DNA of 10,053 bases, taken from contig JAXJQF010000059.1 in NCBI GenBank assembly GCA_036311285.1, forward strand, positions 1 through 10,053. The letters are read 5' to 3'. Under the pieces are notes generated by a model. It was not told the origin of the DNA. It saw nothing but the letters and a program-made list of their open reading frames with translations, and did no database searches. The translations under genes were made by a program, and so were the position numbers. Source of the DNA: JAXJQF01 sp036311285. Lineage in GTDB: Bacteria > Pseudomonadota > Gammaproteobacteria > Enterobacterales > Succinivibrionaceae. This document shows, in pieces, positions 1 through 6,420 of the stretch; position 1 is the stretch's first letter, and the number at the start of each line of letters is the position of its first letter.

Positions 1-114
1 ACGAATAACAAAATAAAAGTAGCCAAAAGAATTGCATACGGATATAGAGATGATAGCTATTTCTTTACTCTAATTCGATACCTATCATCTCTCGGTTTTC
101 CAACAATTCCGTGA
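1..114 (+). CDS. Transposase, ISL3-like, C-terminal fragment (cut by window edge)
   Basis: Frame 1 is open from the first base to the TGA at 112-114 and gives 37 residues. The start lies outside the window. The peptide contains NNKIKVAKRIAYGYRDD (residues 2-18) followed by SYFFTLIR (19-26). The pattern N-K-I-K-x-x-K-R-x-A-Y-G-Y-R-D is what I recall from the C-terminus of ISL3 (IS204/IS1001/IS1165) DDE transposases, after the last catalytic acidic residue. The stop codon falls inside the terminal inverted repeat, as expected for a compact IS. The rest of the catalytic domain cannot be examined. The family call rests on this short C-terminus plus the inverted repeat, so another related IS family is possible. 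Confidence 0.75.
   Translation, partial: TNNKIKVAKRIAYGYRDDSYFFTLIRYLSSLGFPTIP
46..92. repeat. Inverted repeat (hairpin) inside the transposase 3' end
   Basis: AGAGATGATAG at 46-56 pairs perfectly with CTATCATCTCT at 82-92. After one mismatch (57/81) three more pairs follow (58-60 with 78-80), giving 14 of 15 paired positions and a loop of about 17 nt. A short T run (95-98) follows on the plus strand; there is none on the minus side. It may be a weak terminator or may limit transcription across the IS end. Function is inferred only. Confidence 0.6.
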
Positions 115-120
115 AGAGCC
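101..120. repeat. Right terminal inverted repeat of the IS
   Basis: Read from the outer edge inward on the minus strand, this begins GGCTCTTCACGGAATTG. The outer edge at 120 is set by the GGCTCTTC motif. The inner limit is not exact because the left-end partner is not in the window. It overlaps the transposase stop codon. Confidence 0.7.
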
Positions 121-124
121 TATT

Positions 125-442
125 TTATTGATTGATAAACTTGATAAGTTGTTCTTTGTTTAAAGCTCCAACATGTTGAGCAACAAATTGGCCATCTTTA
201 AATAATAATAAAGTAGGAATACTTCGTACAGAGTATTTAGAGGCGTATGTTGAATTTTTATCTATATTTACTTTGCAGAATTTTACATCTTCAATTTCAT
301 TAATTGTATCTTCAATAACTGAACCAACCATTCTACATGGACCACACCATGGAGCCCAGAAGTCTACAACTACAGTTCCTGTTGATTCAAGAACAAGTTC
401 TTGAAAATTTGAATCATTTGTTTCAATGATTGTACTACTCAT
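125..442 (-). CDS. trxA: Thioredoxin
   Basis: A 105-residue cytoplasmic thioredoxin, close to the 108 residues of mature E. coli TrxA. It carries the active site WCGPC at residues 32-36 (Cys33, Cys36), the buried Asp27 in VDFWA, and cis-Pro76 in SIPTLLLFKDG. It would reduce disulfides in ribonucleotide reductase, PAPS reductase and other partners, and is itself recycled by NADPH-thioredoxin reductase. There is no signal peptide. The start ATG (442-440) has AAGAGG (451-456) 8 nt upstream. The Pro that follows the active site in E. coli (Pro40) is Ser41 here. The gene stands alone, divergent from crcB, and its stop codon lies 4 bp from the end of an IS, so its native terminator may have been displaced. 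Confidence 0.96.
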   Translation of the reverse strand: MSSTIIETNDSNFQELVLESTGTVVVDFWAPWCGPCRMVGSVIEDTINEIEDVKFCKVNIDKNSTYASKYSVRSIPTLLLFKDGQFVAQHVGALNKEQLIKFINQ

Positions 443-450
443 AATTTTAT

Positions 451-456
451 CCTCTT
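451..456 (-). promoter_or_regulatory. Ribosome binding site of trxA
   Basis: The minus-strand reading is AAGAGG, 8 nt upstream of the trxA ATG. It supports the start at 442. Confidence 0.75.
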
Positions 457-473
457 CTTATAATTTAACTCAT

Positions 474-502
474 TTGATGTTATCATAATTGAAAGAGATA
501 AA
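474..502 (+). promoter_or_regulatory. Possible promoter for crcB-polA
   Basis: TTGATG (474-479) and GATAAA (497-502) are 17 bp apart, each matching 4 or more of 6 sigma-70 consensus positions. This is a weak call because the spacer is very AT-rich. The 89-bp spacer between trxA and crcB must hold promoters for both directions; I could not identify a convincing trxA promoter. Confidence 0.3.
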
Positions 503-531
503 AAATATATAAAGGTCAAAAAATAGTTAAA

Positions 532-912
532 ATGAAAAATATTCTTGTTAATTTGCTTTGTGTTGCTTTAGGTGGTTCTTTGGGGGCGATTTCAAGATAT
601 TGTATAGGCAAAGGCGTGACTTATTGGTTAGGATTAGGATTTCCTTATGGAACCTTGTTTGTTAATGTTATAGGTTCTTTTTTAATAGGTTTTATACTTT
701 CTTGTGTCTCTAGTGATTTGATTAAGATGTTTTTCGTAGTTGGATTTTTAGGAAGTTTTACTACATTTTCAACTTTTTCTATGGATACTGTTGCTGCATT
801 GATGCATGGTCATTTATTAAAAGCCACAACAATAGTTTTGGCGAATTTATTCTTCTGCTTAGTATCAACATATTTAGGCATTTTAAGTAGTAGATTTATT
901 GGTTTACAATAG
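532..912 (+). CDS. crcB: Fluoride ion channel CrcB/FluC
   Basis: A 126-residue membrane protein of typical Fluc length. Four hydrophobic segments lie at about 5-24, 36-58, 65-92 and 97-120. Family signatures are GGSLGAISRY (14-23), YGTLFVNVIGSFLIG (39-53, with the pore Asn45) and GFLGSFTTFSTFSMD (71-85). The last is the broken third helix that carries the pore phenylalanines and the central Na+ site. Fluc channels work as antiparallel dimers in the inner membrane and release fluoride from the cytoplasm. The Shine-Dalgarno is poor: AAAGG at 511-515 is 16 nt from the ATG. There is no better in-frame start upstream. The stop codon is 8 bp before polA and overlaps its ribosome binding site, so the two are probably co-transcribed. 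No fluoride riboswitch is visible in the 89-bp leader. Confidence 0.95.
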   Translation: MKNILVNLLCVALGGSLGAISRYCIGKGVTYWLGLGFPYGTLFVNVIGSFLIGFILSCVSSDLIKMFFVVGFLGSFTTFSTFSMDTVAALMHGHLLKATTIVLANLFFCLVSTYLGILSSRFIGLQ

Positions 913-914
913 GA
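911..914 (+). promoter_or_regulatory. Ribosome binding site of polA, overlapping the crcB stop
   Basis: AGGA at 911-914 overlaps the crcB TAG (910-912) and lies 6 nt before the polA ATG at 921. This arrangement suggests translational coupling of crcB and polA. Confidence 0.7.
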
Positions 915-920
915 TAAAAG

Positions 921-3683
921 ATGTATTTATTAGTCGATGGTAATAATTTTTTGCATAGAGCATATCATAGTGTTTTAAAAAATAATTTCACTAATAGTAG
1001 TGGCTTTCCAACAGGAGCAACTAAGGTTTATGTGAATATGATAATGTCTCTTGAGAAGAATTATAAGGATGCACAAATAGCTTTTATTTTTGATGCTAAG
1101 GGGAAATCTTTTAGACATGAATTGTATTGTGACTATAAAGCAACCAGAAAGCCAATGGATGAAGAACTTAGAAAACAAGTTGGGATAATTAAAGATATTA
1201 TTCGAGCTATGGGATATTTAATTATAGAAGTTCCAAATGTTGAAGCTGACGATGTAATTGGAACTTATGCTGTAATGGCCGATAAGAATAACCAAAAGTT
1301 AAAGATTGTATCTGGGGATAAGGATTTATCTTATTTTGTAAATGAAAATATAACTATATTAGATACCATGAAAAAACGAGAATATCATGAACAAGATATA
1401 ATAGAAAAATTTGGTGTTCCTCCTAAGTTAATTAGTGACTATCTAGCTTTAGTTGGTGATGTGTCAGATAATGTACCAGGGATGGATGGAGTTGGAGAAA
1501 AAACAGCAGCAATCTTATTAAATGAAATTGGTGATATTGATGAAATTGCTAATCGTTTAGATGAAGTAGAAAATCTGAAATTTAGAGGTTCTAAGAATTT
1601 TGCAGAGAAATTTAATTTACTGAGGGAACAAATATACTTATCAAGAGAGTTAACAAAGATTAAGGTTGATGTTGATGTACCATATTCTTTAGAACAACTA
1701 GTTAGAGGAACTATAGATCATAGAGAGTTGTTAAATATATATAAATTCTGTGAATTTAAGGAACTTATAAAAAAAGAGCAGGATATTTGTGATCAGCTTG
1801 GATTAGTTGTAACTGACTCAACGACAGGGCTTGATGTAAAAGAGAATATTGGTAAACAAGAAGATATAAGAGAATCGATTACAGTAAGTAGACCAATTGT
1901 TAATGTATCTCAAGTAGAACAGCTTGATGAATTGAAATCGTTGATTGAAAAAGAATGTACTGTAGATTTTTTAATATATGATAATGGTGAAGGCTACAGT
2001 TGTCTTGAACGTAGGGCGGTTCTTTTTGCTTTTGGTTTAAGTAATATTATCTATGTAATAAAGCTTGAAGAAGAGAATATATTAAATCAAAATTTATTAT
2101 CTGCAAAAAATGTTATTCATATCCTAAAGAATATATTTGAGTCAAAAGAGATTAAGAAATTTACAATTGATGCTAAGAATGTTTTATCAATATTATTAAA
2201 TGAAGGTTGCGAATTTTGTAATTATGATGACGTTCTGGTAATAAATAATTTAGTAAGGGGAAATAGGTCTTTAACTGTTGATGGTTTATTAGAAGAACTG
2301 TGTGACTATAAATGTTTAAAGTTAAAATTAGATAAGTCTAGTTTCTCATATTCATGTACAGATGAAGAGTTAAATAGAGATATAGAACAAAAACTAATTT
2401 TAGTTAAAACTATTTATGAGTCTTATAAGAATGAGTTAAAAACTAATTTGAAATTAAATTGGTTATATGAGAAAGAAGAGCTTCCGTTGATTGAAGTTTT
2501 ATGTAATATGGAAAGAAACGGCATAGCTTTAAATACATTGAAGTTAACAGAGTTAAAGAATGAACTATGTAAGCAAATAGATGTATTAGTAAATCAAATT
2601 TACGAATGTAGTGGTGAAACATTTAATATTAATTCACCAAAACAGTTAAGTGAGATTTTGTTTGAGAAAAAAAATTTACCGTCACCTAAAAAGAAAACAC
2701 AATCAGGAGGTTATTCAACTTCAGAGGATGTTTTGTCTGATTTAGCTGATAAAGGTTATGAATTACCAAAATTAATATTAGATTATAGGTCGTTGAATAA
2801 GTTATTAACGACATATGTTGAAAAGCTCCCTACGTATATAAATGATAAGACTGCTAGAATTCATCCTAACTATAATCAAACAGGTATTTTAACAGGACGT
2901 TTATCATGTAATGACCCTAATATTCAAAATATTCCTGTTCGTACAGAGAATGGAAAGGAAATCAGAAAAGCCTTTATTGCTAGAAAAGGATATAAAATAG
3001 TAGCAGCTGATTATTCTCAAATTGAATTGAGAGTTATGTCTTTTATCGCAAATGAAAGGATGATGATTGATGCTTTTAATAGAGGAGATGATATTCATAA
3101 AACAACAGCAGCTTTAGTTAATAATATTCCATTAGAAAGTGTTACTTCTTCACAAAGACGAGCAGCTAAAGCTATTAACTTTGGTTTAATATATGGAATG
3201 AGTCCCTTTGGCTTAGCTAAACAATTAGGCATAGAGAATAAAGAGGCAAAGCAATTTATTGAAAATTATTTTTTAACATATCCTAATATAAAGAAATATA
3301 TGGAAGATACAAAGAATAGTGCAAATTCTAACTTGTTTGTAGAAACTTTAAGTGGTAGAAAAATCTATTTTAGAGAACTTTCTTCTGCTAAAGGTATGTT
3401 GAAACAGGCTCTAGAACGTGCTGCTATTAACGCTCCAATACAAGGTAGTGCAGCTGAGATTATAAAGAAAGCTATGTGTAAAATTCATGAATGGGTAAAA
3501 AAAACAGATGGTGAAGTATATATGTTACTTCAAATTCATGATGAACTTGTGTTTGAAGTTAGAGAAGATTTTGTTGAGCAAGCAAAGGAAAAAATTAAGG
3601 AACTAATGATAGATAATTTAGGTTCTGAAGTTTTATTAGATGTTGAGATTGGTGTTGGTGAAAATTGGAACGAAGCTCATTAG
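921..3683 (+). CDS. polA: DNA polymerase I with apparently inactive proofreading domain
   Basis: A 920-residue family A polymerase (E. coli has 928) that removes RNA primers and fills gaps in repair and lagging-strand synthesis. The 5'-3' nuclease domain covers about 1-290: Asp6, Asp58, VEADD (107-111), SGDKDL (131-136), and GDVSDNVPG with the helix-hairpin-helix GVGEKTA (179-196). The polymerase domain has TGRLS (658-662), motif A DYSQIELR with Asp697, motif B Arg746, Lys750, Phe754 and Tyr758 in RRAAKAINFGLIYG, and motif C QIHDELVFEV with His873, Asp874 and Glu875. All these match E. coli Pol I residues with a constant offset of 8. The middle domain (about 325-515) aligns to the 3'-5' exonuclease but lacks its DxE motif, the Asp424 equivalent (Val421 here) and the Asp501 equivalent. 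Proofreading is therefore probably lost, as in Taq and Bst Pol I. It follows crcB by 8 bp and overlaps lpxH tail-to-tail by 4 bp. Confidence 0.98.
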   Translation: MYLLVDGNNFLHRAYHSVLKNNFTNSSGFPTGATKVYVNMIMSLEKNYKDAQIAFIFDAKGKSFRHELYCDYKATRKPMDEELRKQVGIIKDIIRAMGYLIIEVPNVEADDVIGTYAVMADKNNQKLKIVSGDKDLSYFVNENITILDTMKKREYHEQDIIEKFGVPPKLISDYLALVGDVSDNVPGMDGVGEKTAAILLNEIGDIDEIANRLDEVENLKFRGSKNFAEKFNLLREQIYLSRELTKIKVDVDVPYSLEQLVRGTIDHRELLNIYKFCEFKELIKKEQDICDQLGLVVTDSTTGLDVKENIGKQEDIRESITVSRPIVNVSQVEQLDELKSLIEKECTVDFLIYDNGEGYSCLERRAVLFAFGLSNIIYVIKLEEENILNQNLLSAKNVIHILKNIFESKEIKKFTIDAKNVLSILLNEGCEFCNYDDVLVINNLVRGNRSLTVDGLLEELCDYKCLKLKLDKSSFSYSCTDEELNRDIEQKLILVKTIYESYKNELKTNLKLNWLYEKEELPLIEVLCNMERNGIALNTLKLTELKNELCKQIDVLVNQIYECSGETFNINSPKQLSEILFEKKNLPSPKKKTQSGGYSTSEDVLSDLADKGYELPKLILDYRSLNKLLTTYVEKLPTYINDKTARIHPNYNQTGILTGRLSCNDPNIQNIPVRTENGKEIRKAFIARKGYKIVAADYSQIELRVMSFIANERMMIDAFNRGDDIHKTTAALVNNIPLESVTSSQRRAAKAINFGLIYGMSPFGLAKQLGIENKEAKQFIENYFLTYPNIKKYMEDTKNSANSNLFVETLSGRKIYFRELSSAKGMLKQALERAAINAPIQGSAAEIIKKAMCKIHEWVKKTDGEVYMLLQIHDELVFEVREDFVEQAKEKIKELMIDNLGSEVLLDVEIGVGENWNEAH

Positions 3684-4387
3684 TAGAATTTTAAGAGCTT
3701 AATTTCTCCGTTGTTGATTTTGACATAATGCGCGTATTCATCATTCCAATCACCTACATCAATTATTGTTTTACCTTTTAAAGTTGTGCAATCTTTGGTG
3801 TGGGTGTGTCCGTGAATAATAATATTTGCTTGAAATTTATTTAGAAATTTCAAAGCAATATTGTTATCAATAAGGATTTTTTTTCTGTTCTTTTTATAAT
3901 TGTTAATGCTGTTGTTTCGCATTCTTTCGGCTACTTGTGTTCTATATTTATGAGTAGTAATTAACATAAATATAATCTGATGCAGTTTACATCTAGAGAA
4001 ATATCGAAATAACTTATATGAAAGTTTTTCGTTACATAGTTCGTCACCATGTACTAGAAGTATTCTGTTATTGTCGAGCTCTAATATTTCGGTATCATTA
4101 ATTAATTTAAAGTTAAAATATTTAGCATCTTTTTGGCTTAGAAGAAAGTCTCTATTACCGTGTTGGAAAAAAGTTTTGATGTTTCTTTTTAATGCATTAG
4201 AAAAGATATTTTTTAATCTTAAGTGTGTAGAATTTGTTTCATCTATACCTACATAATAGTTAAAAAGGTCACCTATAATGTATACAGAGTCATTGCTATT
4301 TAAATTTGAGTAAAATTTCTCAAATTTATTCATTAAATCTTCTGTATCAACTGATAGGTGTATATCTGCTATTATGTAGGTACTCAT
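3680..4387 (-). CDS. lpxH: UDP-2,3-diacylglucosamine diphosphatase LpxH
   Basis: A 235-residue metallophosphoesterase that hydrolyses UDP-2,3-diacylglucosamine to lipid X and UMP, the fourth step of lipid A synthesis at the inner membrane. The di-metal ligands are all present: Asp8 and His10 (ADIHLS), Asp40 (GDLF), Asn78 (GNRD), His113 (VHGDELC), and His194 and His196 (GHTH). They keep the spacing of E. coli LpxH (240 residues; D8, H10, D41, N79, H114, H195, H197). The basic helical stretch at about 125-180 corresponds to the cap that covers the acyl chains. The ATG lies 4 bp after the ppiB stop with only a weak AGTAGAA upstream, so translation is probably coupled to ppiB. The stop codon overlaps the end of polA. 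The gene indicates a Gram-negative, LPS-making cell. Confidence 0.95.
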   Translation of the reverse strand: MSTYIIADIHLSVDTEDLMNKFEKFYSNLNSNDSVYIIGDLFNYYVGIDETNSTHLRLKNIFSNALKRNIKTFFQHGNRDFLLSQKDAKYFNFKLINDTEILELDNNRILLVHGDELCNEKLSYKLFRYFSRCKLHQIIFMLITTHKYRTQVAERMRNNSINNYKKNRKKILIDNNIALKFLNKFQANIIIHGHTHTKDCTTLKGKTIIDVGDWNDEYAHYVKINNGEIKLLKFY

Positions 4388-4391
4388 ATGG

Positions 4392-4883
4392 TTATTCTAC
4401 TGTAACGTTTGTGATGATGATATTTTCGCTTGGAACGTCTCGATACATCCCAACTCTAGTTGTTTTAACTTTTTCGATTTCATCAACAACTTCTTGTCCT
4501 TTGATAACTTTTCCGAACACGCAATATCCCCAACCGTCTAAAGTTTTGCTTGTGTGGTTTAAGAAGTCGTTATTGTTTGTATTGATAAAGAATTGAGAAG
4601 TAGCAGAGTGTGGAGCATTGGTTCTAGCCATAGCAATAGTGTACTTATCGTTTTTTAAACCATTGTCTGCTTCATTTTCAATTGAAGGATTACCTTCTTT
4701 ATGATCCATTTCAGAATCAAGGCCACCTCCTTGAATCATAAAACCTTTGATTACTCTGTGAAAAATAAGTCCGTTGTAAAACCCCTGTTTGCAGTATTCT
4801 AAAAAGTTTGCTACAGTTTTTGGAGCTTTATCTTTATATAACTCAATTGTTATATTTCCTTTGTTTGTTTCAATTATTACCAT
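4392..4883 (-). CDS. ppiB: Peptidyl-prolyl cis-trans isomerase B, cyclophilin type, cytoplasmic
   Basis: A 163-residue cyclophilin, almost the same length as E. coli PpiB (164). It has the catalytic FHRVIKGFMIQGGG (41-54) with Arg43, Phe48, Met49 and Gln51. Also present are the substrate pocket SATSQFFINT (93-102) and the C-terminal DGWGYCVFGKV (116-126). It speeds cis-trans isomerisation of X-Pro bonds during folding. No signal peptide is present, which points to PpiB rather than periplasmic PpiA. The start has GAGG-type Shine-Dalgarno AGAGG (4892-4896) 8 nt upstream. It leads a ppiB-lpxH pair that is divergent from cysS, as in E. coli. Confidence 0.96.
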   Translation of the reverse strand: MVIIETNKGNITIELYKDKAPKTVANFLEYCKQGFYNGLIFHRVIKGFMIQGGGLDSEMDHKEGNPSIENEADNGLKNDKYTIAMARTNAPHSATSQFFINTNNNDFLNHTSKTLDGWGYCVFGKVIKGQEVVDEIEKVKTTRVGMYRDVPSENIIITNVTVE

Positions 4884-4900
4884 TATATTTTCCTCTGTTT

Positions 4901-4928
4901 TTTATATTATATATTATATAGTGTTCAA
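4901..4928 (-). promoter_or_regulatory. Promoter of ppiB-lpxH
   Basis: On the minus strand, TTGAAC (4928-4923) is followed after 16 bp by TATAAA (4906-4901), each 5 of 6 to the sigma-70 consensus. The expected transcription start is a few bases before the ppiB Shine-Dalgarno. The spacer is an AT repeat, so nearby alternative -10 boxes are possible. Confidence 0.5.
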
Positions 4929-4958
4929 AAAATTTAGTCTAAGTTGTTTATATTTTAA

Positions 4959-4978
4959 TTACACTATTTTTAGTGTAA
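4959..4978. repeat. Perfect inverted repeat upstream of cysS, candidate operator
   Basis: TTACACTA (4959-4966) and TAGTGTAA (4971-4978) form a perfect 8-bp inverted repeat with a 4-nt TTTT centre. It lies between two divergent genes, where a terminator is not expected. It overlaps the likely cysS -10 box, so an operator is plausible. No regulator is identified. Confidence 0.45.
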
Positions 4979-4981
4979 AAT
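4976..4981 (+). promoter_or_regulatory. Possible -10 box of the cysS-pyrE promoter
   Basis: TAAAAT (5 of 6 to TATAAT) lies 33 bp before the chosen cysS start. The -35 region at 17 bp spacing (TTTTAA, 4953-4958) is poor, so the promoter is weak or needs an activator. The inverted repeat at 4959-4978 overlaps it. Confidence 0.35.
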
Positions 4982-5000
4982 GACACGAACAAAATATCGA

Positions 5001-5005
5001 TGAGG
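5001..5005 (+). promoter_or_regulatory. Ribosome binding site that decides the cysS start
   Basis: TGAGG at 5001-5005 lies 9 nt before the ATG at 5015. It falls inside the alternative ATG at 5000, which itself has no Shine-Dalgarno upstream. This, with the family N-terminus, supports 5015. Confidence 0.6.
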
Positions 5006-5014
5006 CAGAGGTTT

Positions 5015-6397
5015 ATGTTAGAAATATATAATTCATTAACAAGAAAAAAAGAAAAGTTTGTACCACTTGAAGAAAATAAAGTAGGTATGTATGTATGCGG
5101 TGTTACAATCTATGACCTTTGCCATCTTGGTCATGCAAGAACCTTTGTATGTTTTGACGTCGTAGTTAGATATTTGAGATACTTAGGCTATGAGGTTACA
5201 TTTGTTAGAAATATTACTGATATTGATGACAAGATTATCAATAGAGCAAATCAAACTAACGAAAATTGGAAGGATTTAACTGTACGCTTAACAGAAGAAA
5301 TGTACAAGGATTTTGATGCATTATCTATTTTAAGACCAGATATTGAGCCTCGTGCTACAGAACACATGAATGAAATTATAGAACTTGTAGCTAAATTAAT
5401 CGAGAATGGAAATGCTTACGTTGCTTCTAATGGTGATGTAATGTTTGACATAACAACATTTGAAGACTACGGTAAGCTTTCAGGTCAAAATTTATCAGAA
5501 TTAAAATCAGGTATTAGAGTAAAAGTAGAAGAAGCTAAGAAGAATCCATACGACTTTGTTTTGTGGAAGATGTCTAAGCCTGGCGAACCGATGTGGGATT
5601 CTCCATGGGGTAATGGAAGACCTGGGTGGCATATAGAATGTTCAGCAATGAATTCAAAATATTTAGGTAAGGTTTTTGATATCCATGGTGGTGGTTCTGA
5701 TTTAATGTTTCCTCATCACGAAAATGAAATTGCGCAAAGTTGTTGTGCATGGCATACGGATTATGTAAACACATGGATGCATACAGGTATGGTTATGATT
5801 AATAAAGAGAAGATGTCTAAGTCATTAGGCAATTTCTTTACTATTCGTGATTTATTAGAAAAGTATGACGGTGAAACATTACGTTACTTCTTAATGTCTG
5901 CTCAATATAGAGGTCAATTAAATTACTCTGAATTAAATTTAGAACAGTCAAAGGCTGCTTTAAATAGATTGTATTTATCTTTAAGAGATCTTCCAAAGGC
6001 TCAAGCTAAAGAAAATACTTCTTTTGAAGAAAGATTTAAAGAAGCAATGAATGACGATTTTAATACTCCGTTAGCTTTTGCTGTACTATTTGATTTATCC
6101 AAAGAAATTAATACAATTAGAGCAACTAACTTAGATGAAGCCGCTTCATTGGGAGCGTTGTTAATAAAATTAGGTAGTGTGTTAGGTTTGTTGTCGTTAG
6201 ACCCTGAACAGTATTTAAAAGGGAATAGTGATGAACAAAATGATGAAAATGCAAAAATTGAAGAATTAATTAGAAAACGTAATGAAGCTCGTGCTAATAA
6301 GCAATGGGATGTAGCAGACCAAACAAGAAAAGAACTTCTTGATATGGGGATTGTTATTGAAGACGGAGCAAATGGTACTACTTGGAGAAAGAAATAG
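5015..6397 (+). CDS. cysS: Cysteinyl-tRNA synthetase
   Basis: A 460-residue class I synthetase (E. coli 461) that charges tRNA-Cys using ATP. It has the HIGH-type HLGH (37-40) and KMSKS (266-270) ATP motifs. The zinc and cysteine-sensing ligands Cys28 (MYVCG), Cys209 (GWHIECSAM), His234 and Glu238 (FPHHENEIAQS) fall at the same positions as in E. coli. The C-terminal anticodon-binding helical domain is complete and ends in TWRKK. The open frame extends 15 nt upstream to an ATG at 5000. I prefer 5015 because MLEIYNSLTR matches the family N-terminus MLKIFNTLTR and has the better Shine-Dalgarno. It is divergent from ppiB and is followed after 23 bp by pyrE, with no terminator between them. Confidence 0.97.
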   Translation: MLEIYNSLTRKKEKFVPLEENKVGMYVCGVTIYDLCHLGHARTFVCFDVVVRYLRYLGYEVTFVRNITDIDDKIINRANQTNENWKDLTVRLTEEMYKDFDALSILRPDIEPRATEHMNEIIELVAKLIENGNAYVASNGDVMFDITTFEDYGKLSGQNLSELKSGIRVKVEEAKKNPYDFVLWKMSKPGEPMWDSPWGNGRPGWHIECSAMNSKYLGKVFDIHGGGSDLMFPHHENEIAQSCCAWHTDYVNTWMHTGMVMINKEKMSKSLGNFFTIRDLLEKYDGETLRYFLMSAQYRGQLNYSELNLEQSKAALNRLYLSLRDLPKAQAKENTSFEERFKEAMNDDFNTPLAFAVLFDLSKEINTIRATNLDEAASLGALLIKLGSVLGLLSLDPEQYLKGNSDEQNDENAKIEELIRKRNEARANKQWDVADQTRKELLDMGIVIEDGANGTTWRKK

Positions 6398-6410
6398 TAT
6401 TAGCTAATCT

Positions 6411-6415
6411 AGGAG
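6411..6415 (+). promoter_or_regulatory. Ribosome binding site that decides the pyrE start
   Basis: AGGAG at 6411-6415 lies 5 nt before the ATG at 6421. The longer frame from the ATG at 6382 would overlap the end of cysS and add 13 residues not found in the family. Confidence 0.8.
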
Positions 6416-6420
6416 ATGTT

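Larger units (their letters stand above)
1..120 (+). mobile_element. Right end of an insertion sequence, probably ISL3 family
   Basis: The window opens inside an insertion sequence. Visible are the last 37 codons of a transposase, its stop at 112-114, and a terminal sequence whose minus-strand reading begins GGCTCTTCACGGAA at position 120. A GGCTCTTC-type end is, from memory, typical of ISL3-family inverted repeats. ISL3 elements usually make 8-bp target duplications, so 121-128 (TATTTTAT) is the candidate duplicated target. The left end lies outside the window, so completeness and activity cannot be judged. The insertion sits against the 3' end of trxA, which reads toward it. Confidence 0.75.

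Noticed and set aside
443..531. A possible fluoride riboswitch upstream of crcB.
   Set aside because: I see neither the conserved pseudoknot pattern nor a GC-containing stem; the spacer is short and almost entirely AT.
4306..4596. A 96-codon plus-strand frame across the lpxH/ppiB junction.
   Set aside because: It is antisense to two well-supported genes and has no Shine-Dalgarno or family resemblance.
4901..4920. TATATTATATATTATATA tract as a repeat array or origin element.
   Set aside because: It is short low-complexity AT sequence that fits a promoter spacer and -10 region; there are no DnaA boxes or repeated units nearby.
5000..5014. Earlier in-frame ATG for cysS, adding five residues (MRQRF).
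   Set aside because: There is no Shine-Dalgarno before it, the family N-terminus begins at the ATG at 5015, and the TGAGG serving 5015 lies within this stretch.
6382..6420. Earlier in-frame ATG for pyrE, adding 13 residues and overlapping cysS.
   Set aside because: PyrE homologues start at MKxYxxxFIEFAL, which matches the ATG at 6421, and that ATG has a good AGGAG.
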